From positions 51,697 through 115,696 of the forward strand of contig CAIVSY010000025.1 of assembly GCA_903908715.1 (NCBI GenBank): a stretch of 64,000 bases of DNA, read 5' to 3'. Both the position numbers and the translations under genes were made by a program. The DNA is from an uncultured bacterium. Lineage in GTDB: Bacteria; Verrucomicrobiota; Kiritimatiellia; CAIKKV01; CAITUY01. Shown here in pieces: positions 44,832-54,306 of the stretch; positions within the stretch are counted from its first letter, which is position 1; every line of letters begins with the position of its first letter. The notes under the pieces were generated by a model, which saw only the letters and a program-made list of their open reading frames with translations, did no database searches and was not told the origin of the DNA.

Positions 44832-47735
44832 TCATGCACCAGTCGGCCGTTTGTCCTTCAGGACACGTTGAATTGCATCCGCCATTTGACGCAAGAGTAT
44901 AGGCTTCATAAGCACCTCCTGAACGCCGCACTCCTCAAGTTCAGCTCGCGGAACAGTCTTGCTGAATCCCGTACACAGTATGACTGGAATATCGCGCCTG
45001 ATCTTCCTTATCTCCCGCGCCAATTCATTGCCTGTCATATCAGGCATCATTTGATCGGTTATAACCAGATCGAAGCGCTTGGGATTCTCTCGGAAGGCTG
45101 CTATCGCTTCAGAACTGCTCCGGCACACAACCGGCGAGTATCCAAGACTGACCAACATCTGCTGGACCATCGCGACAATGTCACCTTCATCATCCACAAA
45201 CAATACCGTTCCAACACCTCTGGGAAGCGAAGCGCCTTGCTTCGGCACCTGCTCCATCGACTGTGCAACCACCGGCAGGATAATATGAAATGTCGACCCT
45301 TTTCCCAACTCACTGTCCACGTGAATCGTTCCGTTCAACGATGTTACGATCCCATGCACAACTGCAAGTCCCATGCCAGTGCCCTCACCACTACGCTTTG
45401 TAGTATAGAAAGGCTCAAAGATCCTCTCTTGCGTCTTCTTGTCCATGCCAGTGCCTGTATCGCGAACCGTCAGGTCAACGTAACACCCTGGACGCAAACG
45501 TGATAATGGCCCCTTAGTACGCTTTGTCACCTCCACCGACTCTATCGCCAGATCCAAGACGCCCCCTTTGTCATGCATGGCATGCAAGGCATTCGCACAC
45601 AGGTTCATGACAACTTGGTGCAACTGGGTCGGATTGGCGAGAACAATGTCTTTCCCGCCACCGTCATCACACCGCAATTCCACATTTTTCGGGACCGACC
45701 CCCTGAGCAAGGCCCGCACTTCAGAAACAATCTCCCCAAGACGCACGGGCTTGGCCTCATTATCGGTCTGGCGGCTAAATGCCAGTATCTGCCGAACAAG
45801 GTCACGCGCCCTATGACTCCCCTTGAGAATCTCGTTCAGGATGGTCTTTGCCGAGGAATCGGCTGGTGCATCCAGCATTCCCATTTCAGCGTAGCCAATA
45901 ATCGGTGTGAGTATATTGTTGAAATCATGGGCGATCCCCCCCGCAAGAGTCCCGATAGCCTCCATCTTTTGAGCTTGCCGAAGGATGCGCTCGTTCTGCC
46001 GCAACGCTTCTTCAGCGCGATGCCGCTCTGTGACGTCCTGAATCTGAAGCAGAAAACCCTTTGGGTTGTAACTCTGATCCAGCCCAAGATTGGTCGCGAA
46101 CACATCAAAACGACAAGTCCCCGATCGGAGCAAGGCGAGATTGCCTTTGCGCGGCTCTTCGTCACAATTAAAGTCCCATTGGAACCGTATCGTGCCCCCC
46201 TTCATCAGTTCCTTACGGAATTCTTCGGTGAAATCCGGCGCGTGAAGCAGATCCAACCTCGCGAACTGGTTCCGATCACTCATGCCGAACATGGCCAAGG
46301 CAGATTGATTAACATCCGTCAGTTCCTGCTCTGCATTGTATATCGCTACGCCGATCGGCGAACGAGCGAAAAAGTCCTGAAAACGACGTTCACTTTCCCT
46401 TAACGCCCTCAATGCATTTTGTCGCTGCGTAATATCATGTGCGGCACACATGATCACCGGCTGCCCTTCGAAAGTCAGCTTCCTAACGGTGACCTCTACG
46501 GGGAATTCCCGTCCAGCCTTCGAGCGAAAGACTCTTTCGACGAGCACTTCATCCGAAGGATTCTGACCCCGCCGTGTTTGAACCAGATTTTCATGCAAAG
46601 GCCGACCACCGGCACCTCCAACTTCAATATCCCGGGGTGTGATCGCCAACAACTCCTCGCGAGAATATCCGAGTACAGCACATGCAGTATCATTGGCTTC
46701 AACAAACTTCCCGGCTTGACTATCCTGATCCAGCCCATAGACCATGATTGCATCATGTGACCGGTTAAAAAGACTCCGATACCAGTCCCGCCACACTCCC
46801 AGGCTTTTCTCCCGCTGGTCTTGCTCCTCCAGATTGCGCTCAAGCTGGCGATTCTTCGCCTCCAGCCGTTCAGCCTGCTTTATATTGGCACTCCGAACGC
46901 GATGAACGCCCAGGATAGCTGCCACCAACCCCACAACCGCCGCTAACAGGACAAGGGCAAGAAACGCCATTCTGTAGGGGCGAGAGGGAGTCGTCCAGCG
47001 GGCAAGAGACTTGTGATAAGGCGAGTCCGGCGTCATCCGGTAAACCCGTATCCAATGGTCTAACGACTCGACTACGGGCCCACTTCGATTTACTGGTGCT
47101 GCAAAGCGGAACTCAACCGTTGACGTTACAACAGGGGTTGTCCGAACCTTGTAGCTTGGCGCAAAACGGCTCCCATAGAGGGCATCAACAAGCCCCCCAT
47201 CGACCTGCCTGCGCTGGATTGCCTCAAGCACTTGCTCGTATCTTTGCATCTCAATGAACTCACATCGGACACCCGTAACCGACAGCAACTGTTTAAGGTT
47301 CCCGTAGTGAGGGTCTCCCCGAACCACCGCGATGTTTCTATTCGAAAGATCCCTCGGCATCTGGATCTGAGACCCTCTCGAGACATACAAGATTCCCCAG
47401 GATGCAGCGACTCCAGCCTTCAACAGGTCCATGCGAGCGCCGGTTACTGCAGAAGGGTAAGGTATTGGCGCAGCAAGATCGAGTGCGCCGCTTTCCAGAC
47501 CTCGCAGCAGTTCCGAAAGGCTTCCTGGAACGAACTCCAGTTTCCATCCTTTGACAGATGCTATGCTGGAAAGGACTTCAGGGATGATGCCTTCAACCGT
47601 CTTGCCGTCCCGAGAGAGGATAACCAGCGGCTCCTGCTGCAACAGGCCGACTCTGACAGCCATACGATCCGCTGCCTCGCCGGTAAAACATACAGCGAAA
47701 AAAACAATGGCAATCAAATGAACTGCCTTGATCAT
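44832..47735 (-). CDS. Hybrid histidine kinase with periplasmic solute-binding sensor domain
   Basis: The 967-residue protein starts with a signal-like segment, then a type 3 solute-binding domain (about 25-245: VRVGLLQQEPLVILSRDGKTVEGI). One membrane span follows (about 255-278), then a coiled coil. Two PAS domains cover about 318-440 and 455-575. A phosphoacceptor helix carries His603 in GGIAHDFNNIL. The ATPase domain shows CANALHAM, VRDTGTGM and GEGTGMGLAVVHGIV. A receiver domain covers about 845-960, with the phosphoacceptor Asp in LVITDQMMPDM. It probably senses an amino acid or similar ligand. No separate DNA-binding regulator is adjacent, so the output is unknown. The ExeA gene is upstream on the same strand, 55 bases away. 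Confidence 0.92.
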   Translation of the reverse strand: MIKAVHLIAIVFFAVCFTGEAADRMAVRVGLLQQEPLVILSRDGKTVEGIIPEVLSSIASVKGWKLEFVPGSLSELLRGLESGALDLAAPIPYPSAVTGARMDLLKAGVAASWGILYVSRGSQIQMPRDLSNRNIAVVRGDPHYGNLKQLLSVTGVRCEFIEMQRYEQVLEAIQRRQVDGGLVDALYGSRFAPSYKVRTTPVVTSTVEFRFAAPVNRSGPVVESLDHWIRVYRMTPDSPYHKSLARWTTPSRPYRMAFLALVLLAAVVGLVAAILGVHRVRSANIKQAERLEAKNRQLERNLEEQDQREKSLGVWRDWYRSLFNRSHDAIMVYGLDQDSQAGKFVEANDTACAVLGYSREELLAITPRDIEVGGAGGRPLHENLVQTRRGQNPSDEVLVERVFRSKAGREFPVEVTVRKLTFEGQPVIMCAAHDITQRQNALRALRESERRFQDFFARSPIGVAIYNAEQELTDVNQSALAMFGMSDRNQFARLDLLHAPDFTEEFRKELMKGGTIRFQWDFNCDEEPRKGNLALLRSGTCRFDVFATNLGLDQSYNPKGFLLQIQDVTERHRAEEALRQNERILRQAQKMEAIGTLAGGIAHDFNNILTPIIGYAEMGMLDAPADSSAKTILNEILKGSHRARDLVRQILAFSRQTDNEAKPVRLGEIVSEVRALLRGSVPKNVELRCDDGGGKDIVLANPTQLHQVVMNLCANALHAMHDKGGVLDLAIESVEVTKRTKGPLSRLRPGCYVDLTVRDTGTGMDKKTQERIFEPFYTTKRSGEGTGMGLAVVHGIVTSLNGTIHVDSELGKGSTFHIILPVVAQSMEQVPKQGASLPRGVGTVLFVDDEGDIVAMVQQMLVSLGYSPVVCRSSSEAIAAFRENPKRFDLVITDQMMPDMTGNELAREIRKIRRDIPVILCTGFSKTVPRAELEECGVQEVLMKPILLRQMADAIQRVLKDKRPTGA

Positions 47736-47790
47736 GACATCTTGCAGCGCCGTTCAAGACATGCAGCTTCGCGGCTCCTCTGTCAGTAAT

Positions 47791-48600
47791 CTAACCGTTC
47801 CCATCCAGTTGCGCAATCGCTCGCTTCATGCAGTCGGCATCAATGTTCCACTTACCGGTCACATACCCTGCAAGCAGGGCATTGTCACAAACAGCATTCA
47901 CAAGCCTCGGTATGCCGCCAGAGTAGCGGTAGGCCAATCGCAATGCCTTCGGCTCGAACGAGATGCGGCCCTCTGCACCCGCCATTTCAAGCCGATGATT
48001 TACGTAAAGTTGCAGTTCCGCTTCATCCAATGGTCCCAGTGATGCACGAACTGTAATACGCTGCCTCAGCTGTCGCAATGAAACGTCTGAAAGTTTCTGA
48101 TTCAGCTCCGGCTGTCCCACAAGTACAATTTGTATAAGCTTGTGACGAGTCGTCTCCAAATTCGACAACAAGCGAACCTGCTCCATGAGTTTCATGGAAA
48201 GATTCTGGGCTTCATCAATGAGCAACGCAACATTCTCACCTTTCTCCATCTTATCCAAGAGGAATGAATTCAGCGTTTCAACCAGCCGAAGCATGTCATG
48301 CCGACCGGTCGAAAGGCCAAAATCATGCAGGATGGCCCGCAATAACTGCACTTCTGTAAGGCAGGGGTTGAGAATCAGCGCCGTCTTGACAGACGTACCA
48401 AGCTCAGCCAGCACAGCACGGCATAAAGTCGTCTTCCCGGAACCAACCTCCCCCGTCAACTGAATGAACCCCTTCCTCTCACGTATCCCATACATCAGGT
48501 GATGGTAGGCCTCACGATGCTGACGGGACATGAACAGATAGTGAGGGTCAGGCGTGATATTGAACGGCGACTCACGAAGCTGGAAGAAATCCAGATACAT
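47791..48600 (-). CDS. ExeA/GspA-type AAA ATPase
   Basis: The 269-residue protein opens with YLDFFQLRESPFNITPDPHYLFMS, the hallmark start of ExeA/MshM ATPases. It has Walker A (LTGEVGSGKTTLCRA), Walker B (VALLIDEAQNLS) and a sensor/arginine region (LSNLETTRHKLIQIVLVGQPEL), then a C-terminal helical domain. Relatives help insert or assemble secretins or act in MSHA-type pilus systems. It lacks the peptidoglycan-binding C-terminus of full ExeA. Its ATG lies one base after the encapsulin stop, so it is probably translated from the encapsulin transcript. A link with the secretin genes on either side is the conventional reading. Confidence 0.9.
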   Translation of the reverse strand: MYLDFFQLRESPFNITPDPHYLFMSRQHREAYHHLMYGIRERKGFIQLTGEVGSGKTTLCRAVLAELGTSVKTALILNPCLTEVQLLRAILHDFGLSTGRHDMLRLVETLNSFLLDKMEKGENVALLIDEAQNLSMKLMEQVRLLSNLETTRHKLIQIVLVGQPELNQKLSDVSLRQLRQRITVRASLGPLDEAELQLYVNHRLEMAGAEGRISFEPKALRLAYRYSGGIPRLVNAVCDNALLAGYVTGKWNIDADCMKRAIAQLDGNG

Positions 48601-48601
48601 G

Positions 48602-49414
48602 TCAGGACTTGATCTTGATTTCGCACGCGGCAGCGGGCTCTAATACTCGGAAGGCAAAAGACTCAGTGAAGTACAGCTCAACGTTTTCCTTGTCATGCCC
48701 CTTATATCCTATCGAGAGGTCCAAACCAACCGTCAGTTCAAAATCGCCTCCTCGCAGGGACAAGGCCACTCCGCCTTGAAGAACCGGGCTCCAGAATATT
48801 CCCCCATCAACGATGCTCTTCAATTGCTTGCGCAATGGATAGGCTTGGGGGTCACCAACATTGACCACGGAGTAAGGATCGGTTCCCAGCACAAGTGCAT
48901 ACGGCCCCCCTACCCCGGACTTCTGCATCGCTAATACAGCTGTTTCAACCGCATCCCCATAAGCGTCGGGATCCCCTGCAGCGAGTGACACAGGCTTGTG
49001 TACGGCGGAATCACAAATCCCTTTGATGCCACCCTCCCCGAAGCCATGGTAAATGGCATTCTCCTCAAACATGGCGACTTTCCTGGCAGCAGCCGCCATT
49101 GGGTCCAAGTTCACCGCCTTGGCACCCCGGGCAACGTTATCCAACTCCCAGATCTTAAGCGAAAAAGGCGAACGGACCTCTATCAGGTTCAGCGCTTCCC
49201 GTCTTCCCCAACTAACACCCTTTATAGGCTCTGCACCACCAACCCTGACACTCCCAAGATTGATGGCCGCCAATTCCCACCCATGCGGTCCAACAAGATC
49301 AACCAGCCTTCTTGCAGACAGGTTCCCTTTCAGCACCCTTTCTGCTTGCTTGTCGATCTCCACCCATGCTGCCTCCGTAACAGGAGCCATCGCCCTTCGC
49401 AGTATATCACTCAT
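48602..49414 (-). CDS. Encapsulin shell protein (family 1)
   Basis: The 270-residue protein matches the linocin M18/encapsulin family with HK97-type fold. Landmarks are the start SDILRRAMAPVTEAAWVEID, GPHGWELAAINLGSV, EVRSPFSLKIWELDNVARGA, ENAIYHGFGEGGIKGI, YALVLGTDPYSVV and the C-terminal TVGLDLSIGYKGHDKENVELYFTES segment. It self-assembles into an icosahedral protein compartment in the cytoplasm. GGAGG lies before ATG 49414. The cargo gene (encapsulated ferritin) is 26 bases upstream, as in classical iron-storage encapsulin operons. The ExeA gene follows after one base. Confidence 0.96.
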   Translation of the reverse strand: MSDILRRAMAPVTEAAWVEIDKQAERVLKGNLSARRLVDLVGPHGWELAAINLGSVRVGGAEPIKGVSWGRREALNLIEVRSPFSLKIWELDNVARGAKAVNLDPMAAAARKVAMFEENAIYHGFGEGGIKGICDSAVHKPVSLAAGDPDAYGDAVETAVLAMQKSGVGGPYALVLGTDPYSVVNVGDPQAYPLRKQLKSIVDGGIFWSPVLQGGVALSLRGGDFELTVGLDLSIGYKGHDKENVELYFTESFAFRVLEPAAACEIKIKS

Positions 49415-49440
49415 AAAAAGCCTCCTTCACCTGATCTAAG

Positions 49441-49779
49441 TCACTTCATTGACCCAATCCCGAGTGTGCCCGGATTCTTACTTTTTCCCGCCAGCTGGCC
49501 TTCGATTTCTGTAATAGGCTGATTTGTGAACAGATATATCTTCATCACCTCATCAAATACAGGCATAGCGCGTCGAATCCATTCAAACAACATTACGGCA
49601 TGCTCCACTTCTTCATTCCGGTTGTGAATCAGAATGGCTTTCAAGGAATCATCGTCGGACTGCTCCGCTCTTTGATTATAGTAGTCAACAGCCTCCAACT
49701 CTTCCTGCAAACTGGCCAAGGCCCTATGCACATGACGCGCCCCAGCTGAAATATCCGCCTCATTATAGCCACTACTCAT
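49441..49779 (-). CDS. Encapsulated ferritin-like cargo protein (EncFtn)
   Basis: The 112-residue protein matches encapsulated ferritins: a helix with EELEAVDYYNQRAE and a second with HNRNEEVEHAVMLFEWIRR. By alignment with the Rhodospirillum rubrum protein, E27, E57 and H60 would form the ferroxidase site at a dimer interface. The C-terminus, GTLGIGSMK, is a clear encapsulin cargo-loading peptide. It oxidises ferrous iron, which is then stored inside the shell. GGGAGG lies seven bases before ATG 49779. It heads the operon with the shell gene. The residue equivalences come from memory of the family and were not computed. Confidence 0.95.
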   Translation of the reverse strand: MSSGYNEADISAGARHVHRALASLQEELEAVDYYNQRAEQSDDDSLKAILIHNRNEEVEHAVMLFEWIRRAMPVFDEVMKIYLFTNQPITEIEGQLAGKSKNPGTLGIGSMK

Positions 49780-49921
49780 GACCGGACCTCCCTTACAGTC
49801 TCATTTCACATTGTCCCAACCCTCATATTGCCAGATTTGCCTTTCTCCTCAAGAGAGAACTTGCCTTCATGCACAGAGCAAAAAGTCGATCCATGCGGAT
49901 TCAGGTTCTGCACAGCTGGAT

Positions 49922-49950
49922 TTGACTTAAGCAAATCTTTAAAGTAATAG
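49922..49950 (+). promoter_or_regulatory. Putative sigma-70 promoter of the GspL/M-like unit
   Basis: TTGACT (49922-49927) and TAATAG (49945-49950) are separated by 17 bases in an AT-rich stretch. The predicted start, about 49957, falls next to the GTG at 49961. This argues that translation begins at the later TTG at 49979, which has its own ribosome site. Confidence 0.5.
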
Positions 49951-49978
49951 CTTTTAAACAGTGCAGAGGGATTTTGTC

Positions 49979-50644
49979 TTGAGAAAGCAAAGCAGGCGGA
50001 AAAGCCGAAAGAAATTGCGTACCATCAGCTTGACCTTTGCATGCCTGAGTCTTCCAACCGGTTTGGGAATGCTTTGGATGGCACAGATCAACGGCAGCCC
50101 GACCTCACGGACGATTGGAACGGCTTACATTGGGGTGGCCATCGCCTGTTTTCTTATCTGGATCCTTCTTTTCCGCAAATCCACTGTTAACGCCACCGAG
50201 GATGAATCCCGCTCTTGCGGCATGGCCCTGCCGCTCAGCCTCACAGTTACTGCGCTGCTTTCAGGAACAGCCTTGCATGCCTTGCTCCTGGCTGAAGCCG
50301 ATATCCGCCATTCCCGCCAAGCGATTGTGCGTCAGGAATTGCGAATCGCATCGATTGAAGCCGTCTTCTCAGCCTTGGAGCAAGCGGACCGGCTTGACGC
50401 CAATCAAGGCAACGACCGCGAACTTCTCGGCCTTTCAGGAATCAGCACAAGGATACGGATCAGGGAAGTTGACCGCGCCCGACTGCCACCTCCCCTGTAT
50501 CGCCAGGATGCACCCCTTTTCGGCCGTATGTATCGGATCCTGTGCAATGTCTCCAAAGACAAACTCTCCTATGATCTGCAATCGTTTGCAGTCCTGGACC
50601 CTTCTGGTACGATCAGGGTGTTGAGTTGGACAATATGCCGCTAG
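49979..50644 (+). CDS. Membrane protein of the second secretion/pilus gene set, function unknown
   Basis: This protein of about 221 residues has a very basic N-terminus and three hydrophobic spans (ISLTFACLSLPTGLGMLWMA, TAYIGVAIACFLIWILLF, ALPLSLTVTALLSGTALHALLLA). A soluble tail of about 115 residues follows (ELRIASIEAVFSALEQADRL, LFGRMYRILCNVSKDKLSYDLQSFAVL). I do not recognise a family. The TTG at 49979 has GAGGG eight bases upstream. A GTG at 49961 is the alternative. It lies 6 bases before the GspL-like gene and probably forms one operon with it, so it may be an inner-membrane component of that assembly. Confidence 0.6.
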   Translation: MRKQSRRKSRKKLRTISLTFACLSLPTGLGMLWMAQINGSPTSRTIGTAYIGVAIACFLIWILLFRKSTVNATEDESRSCGMALPLSLTVTALLSGTALHALLLAEADIRHSRQAIVRQELRIASIEAVFSALEQADRLDANQGNDRELLGLSGISTRIRIREVDRARLPPPLYRQDAPLFGRMYRILCNVSKDKLSYDLQSFAVLDPSGTIRVLSWTICR

Positions 50645-50650
50645 CACTAC

Positions 50651-52000
50651 ATGAATTATTCACCAAGACTCCTTCTGAATCGAATTACTTCGCACGGGGT
50701 AGACCTCGATGGAAATACGCCCATTATTGTGGAGGCTTTTACCCGGAATGGTCGGATTGCGTACCGGAAAGTGAGCAGCGATAACTCCACTCGAAAAACT
50801 ATCGTTGCTTCCTGTATGCTCCAGCGCGAGAGTTTTACCCGATGGATCACCATACCCTTGGCTGCACCACGAAAGGCCATCAGGGTAGTATCGACCTTGC
50901 TTGATATCCAGTTGCCGTTCGCGCTCGACAAGTGCGAGTATTCGGTTGTCTCGGTTGTGGGCAACCGTGATAGCAAGAGTACTTCAGCGCTCGTGGCAGG
51001 CGCCCGCCACTCTGAAATCGCCTCTCGACTTCATTTATTGTCTGCAGCAGGATTTTCCCCCCATGTTATGGATCAGGAGGGAATTGCCCTCTGGAGCCAG
51101 TTAATAGAAGAGGAGCCACAGGTAACGTCAGCAAACGTAACGGCAGTCTTATTCTTTTTCGCCTCCAACCGCACAACCATCAGCATTGGTCAAAACGGAC
51201 GGTTTGTCGCAGCTCATTCTGTTAACTCGCCTGACGTGAGTATGTTGCAAAGAATACTTAGGCCTTATCTTGCCTCCCCTACCCGCTCATTGATGGCGTT
51301 CCGATCCGGACCTTCCGCCCTTACAGTCTGCACCCCCCTGTTTCTTTCCGATCTTTGTTCTTCACTTCAGATCAGTGAACCTCAGGCAGTACGGGATCCT
51401 GAATCCTTTCTGGCCCGCGCTTGTGCTCGAAGGGCCCTGATGGGCGATGCCTATCAGTTGAATCTGCGGTCAGGGAAGTTTCAGATTGAAGAGCATAAAT
51501 TACAGGCAAGCCGTCGCGCCAGGCATACTGCTGTCGTTTTACTGCTGGCGGGATTGGCCCTTTGCACTTCAAGCGCTTTCTGGATTTGGGCTGAGAATCG
51601 GCGCTCGGCTGAACTGCAAGGTGTCTCAAGGCAACTGGCTGAATCTATCGTAGGCAACCCGAAGCTCGCACCGCCGGGCCAGGAGCTTCTTGCAGCACAG
51701 CGGTCCATTGAGGAGCAGAAAACGATTTACGCACCTTTACTGGCCCCTTTTGAGCCCCCACTTTCGGATGTGCTGCAACGCGCACTCTCTTCCGCTTTAC
51801 AGAATGGGGCAAACGTTGAATCCATGACCTTCAATGGCATTTCGGTCATACTCCACGGCCAGGCCCCCGATTGGGCTGCTTGTGAACGTCTGTCGGTTGC
51901 GTTAAGAGAACCAGCCTGGACTACGCGCCTGGAACGGAAAGATGCGCCGTCCATGGCAAGCAGGCCTGCCTTTGTCTTGCGAATGACGAGAATCCCATGA
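50651..52000 (+). CDS. GspL/PilM-PilN-like secretion assembly protein
   Basis: The 449-residue protein has a cytoplasmic part resembling the actin-like domain of GspL (SEIASRLHLLSAAGFSPHVMDQEGIALW, FFFASNRTTISIGQNGRFVAAHS). A membrane span follows at about 293-314 (TAVVLLLAGLALCTSSAFWIW), then a periplasmic helix and a ferredoxin-like domain (DVLQRALSSALQNGANVESMTFNGISVILHG). This is the GspL or fused PilM-PilN layout. It overlaps the GspM-like gene by four bases (ATGA). Sequence similarity to classical GspL is weak, so the name rests on architecture and order. Confidence 0.7.
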   Translation: MNYSPRLLLNRITSHGVDLDGNTPIIVEAFTRNGRIAYRKVSSDNSTRKTIVASCMLQRESFTRWITIPLAAPRKAIRVVSTLLDIQLPFALDKCEYSVVSVVGNRDSKSTSALVAGARHSEIASRLHLLSAAGFSPHVMDQEGIALWSQLIEEEPQVTSANVTAVLFFFASNRTTISIGQNGRFVAAHSVNSPDVSMLQRILRPYLASPTRSLMAFRSGPSALTVCTPLFLSDLCSSLQISEPQAVRDPESFLARACARRALMGDAYQLNLRSGKFQIEEHKLQASRRARHTAVVLLLAGLALCTSSAFWIWAENRRSAELQGVSRQLAESIVGNPKLAPPGQELLAAQRSIEEQKTIYAPLLAPFEPPLSDVLQRALSSALQNGANVESMTFNGISVILHGQAPDWAACERLSVALREPAWTTRLERKDAPSMASRPAFVLRMTRIP

Positions 52001-52509
52001 AACCATTGCCGCGCTCAGTACAGGCTCTTTGGTTGATCGCAATTTCCGCTTTCCTGATCGGCACGGTTTCCACCATCATCAGCCTGATGCAAATGAAATC
52101 CAAGATGTCGACATGGCATCGTAAATCAAGGGACATCTATCAGCTATCTGCTCTCCGCACTGAACGCAACCGTCTTCAAGCAGCCATGAGGATGCATGAA
52201 CAGTGGCGCGGCCCCATGACGCCGGTTCAGAATATGGCAGGGACCTTTTTCCCGGGAGTCTCCCACGTCAACTGGAAAGAGTCATCAGACCTTTTGGCTC
52301 CCGGCTGGCGAATAAATCGCCTGACCCTGTCGCTTGCGGACGTACCGGCAGACACTGTTTTCCGATTCCTGGCGGCGGTTGCATCAAACAATCCGCCATG
52401 GAATCTGGAATCGGGCAATCTGCAGTCAGGTTCAGCCTCCGGGAGGCTGGCACGCATCGAACTGACGCTTTCCCGTGTCCAATCCCCAGGGGTAGGAAAC
52501 GCAGAATAG
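51997..52509 (+). CDS. GspM/PilO-like secretion assembly protein
   Basis: The 170-residue protein has one N-terminal membrane span (about 8-29: ALWLIAISAFLIGTVSTIISLM), a helical stalk (MSTWHRKSRDIYQLSALRTERNRLQAAMRMHEQW) and a small periplasmic domain (WRINRLTLSLADVPADTVFRFLAAVAS). That is the GspM/PilO layout. Its ATG overlaps the GspL-like stop by four bases. It converges with recN, with four bases between the stops. Pairing with the GspL-like protein is inferred. Confidence 0.68.
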   Translation: MKPLPRSVQALWLIAISAFLIGTVSTIISLMQMKSKMSTWHRKSRDIYQLSALRTERNRLQAAMRMHEQWRGPMTPVQNMAGTFFPGVSHVNWKESSDLLAPGWRINRLTLSLADVPADTVFRFLAAVASNNPPWNLESGNLQSGSASGRLARIELTLSRVQSPGVGNAE

Positions 52510-52513
52510 TCAC

Positions 52514-54178
52514 TCAGCGCGCCGCCAACATTTCCCGTGCATGTTTAATGGTGACACTGGTCAAGTCGCGCCCTCCAAGCATGCGGGCGATTTCCTCGAC
52601 GCGTTGCTCACCGTTAAGTTCCACGATCCGAGTTCTCGTGCGATTGACCACAAGTTCCTTGATCACCGCGTAGTGCGCCTTCCCGCACATCGCCACTTGC
52701 GGCAGATGCGTGATGCAGAGCACTTGATGACGCTTTCCAATATGCTCCAACTTCCGGCCGATGGCGGTTCCCATAGCCCCTCCGACATTGGCGTCAATCT
52801 CATCAAAGACAAGAACAGGAATCTGATCGTGATCCGCCAAGATCGACTTGACGGCAAGCATCACCCTAGAAATCTCACCGCTGGATGCGATATTGCGCAG
52901 CGGCTGCGCGGGTTCCCCCGCGTTTGGAGCAAAGAGGAATTCCAGCTTATCCATTCCCAACAAGGATGCATCGCACTCTTCACACTGGACGGAAAAGACC
53001 CCCTGGAGAAATCCAAGATGATGCAGTTCAACTGTGATTGATTTTGCCAGCCTGGATGCAACCTGCCGCCTCACCTTCCCGAGGGCAGCCCCTTTCCTCG
53101 TCATCTCAGACTGCACACGGTCAATCTCGGCATCCAGAGCAACCAGTTGTTGTCCCCGATTCTCCAACTCGCCAAGGCGAAGTTTAACATGGGCCAAATA
53201 TTTGAGAATCTCCGGCACTGTGGCGCCATACTTTCGCTTCAGCCGGTGGTACGTTGCCATTCTCTCCTCAAGCCACTCCAAACGCCTTGGCTCCCCCTCA
53301 ATATTTCGCACGATCTTGTCGATGCTTTCATTCAGCTCCTGAACCTGCACCGCCAGCAACCGTGCGTCATCCCGCCAAACTTGCGCAGCCTCGATTAATG
53401 TGGCGAGTTCTCCCAGCGCTTTTTGTGCAACGGTTAAACCTGTGAAGACCGACTGCTCGTCCTCCATCAGCGCATTCCGCACGACACCCGTTAATTCCAG
53501 GATCCGCTGCGCATTGGCAACGGCGTTCTGCTCCTGGCTCACCGCGGCATCCTCCCCCTCCTTAGGCTCTGCCTCTTCGATTTCCTTCTTTTGATAGGCA
53601 AGCAACTCGATCTGGCGCGCGATTTCCTGATCGCTTTCACCCTCAAGAGCCTTCCTCTTCACCTGCAACGCCCGCCAATTCCGGTAACACTCTTGATACT
53701 GTCCACGCGAATCGCGTAACCCGCCAAATGCGTCGAGAATATCGATCTGGAACTCAGGCCTGAAAAGCGATTGATGATCGTACGGGCCATGCATATCCAC
53801 AAGAATCTCGCCGATCCTTTTCAGCACCTGGATCGTGGCCGCACCATCGTTGACAATGTTGCGCCCACTTCCGGAGATGGAGATAGTCCTGCGGACGACG
53901 AGCAGCCCTTCATCACATGGAGGCAATCCCACTTCATCCAGAAGTGCGTCGATACATTTTGTATCACCGACCTGAAAAACCGCCTCTACCACGCACTGCT
54001 CGGAGCCGGAGCGGATCAGGGACTTGTCGGCACGCTCCCCCATCAGCATACCGAGCGCACCCATAATGACAGACTTACCAGCCCCTGTTTCGCCGGTAAT
54101 GACGTTCAGACCCGAACGGAAGTCGACGCATATGTCTTCCACAAGAGCAAAGTTGCGAACACGTAATGTTTGAAGCAT
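52514..54178 (-). CDS. recN: DNA repair protein RecN
   Basis: This 554-residue SMC-like ATPase acts in double-strand break repair. It shows the N-terminal LRVRNFALVEDICVDF start, Walker A in GETGAGKSVIMGALGMLMG, a central coiled coil (about 155-370), the signature region RNIASSGEISRVMLAVKSIL and Walker B as VLVFDEIDANVGGAMG, followed by CITHLPQVA. Length is typical of RecN. ATG 54178 has no strong ribosome site. It is divergent from the epimerase gene (128 bases apart) and convergent with the GspM-like gene. No LexA-type operator was recognised upstream. Confidence 0.96.
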   Translation of the reverse strand: MLQTLRVRNFALVEDICVDFRSGLNVITGETGAGKSVIMGALGMLMGERADKSLIRSGSEQCVVEAVFQVGDTKCIDALLDEVGLPPCDEGLLVVRRTISISGSGRNIVNDGAATIQVLKRIGEILVDMHGPYDHQSLFRPEFQIDILDAFGGLRDSRGQYQECYRNWRALQVKRKALEGESDQEIARQIELLAYQKKEIEEAEPKEGEDAAVSQEQNAVANAQRILELTGVVRNALMEDEQSVFTGLTVAQKALGELATLIEAAQVWRDDARLLAVQVQELNESIDKIVRNIEGEPRRLEWLEERMATYHRLKRKYGATVPEILKYLAHVKLRLGELENRGQQLVALDAEIDRVQSEMTRKGAALGKVRRQVASRLAKSITVELHHLGFLQGVFSVQCEECDASLLGMDKLEFLFAPNAGEPAQPLRNIASSGEISRVMLAVKSILADHDQIPVLVFDEIDANVGGAMGTAIGRKLEHIGKRHQVLCITHLPQVAMCGKAHYAVIKELVVNRTRTRIVELNGEQRVEEIARMLGGRDLTSVTIKHAREMLAAR

Positions 54179-54306
54179 AAGAAGAACATACAGGCGCTGT
54201 TTCTAAACTTCCAGCATGAAAAAGCTTCTGTCATGCCGGTTGCATTTTCGCCATAATGGCCATTCAGGTTGATGTCCGGAAACTGGCAACTACGGAGTAG
54301 CCCACT

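Noticed and set aside
45573..46403. Plus-strand frames across the hybrid kinase gene
   Set aside because: They are antisense to the PAS and kinase regions, which are clearly coding on the minus strand.
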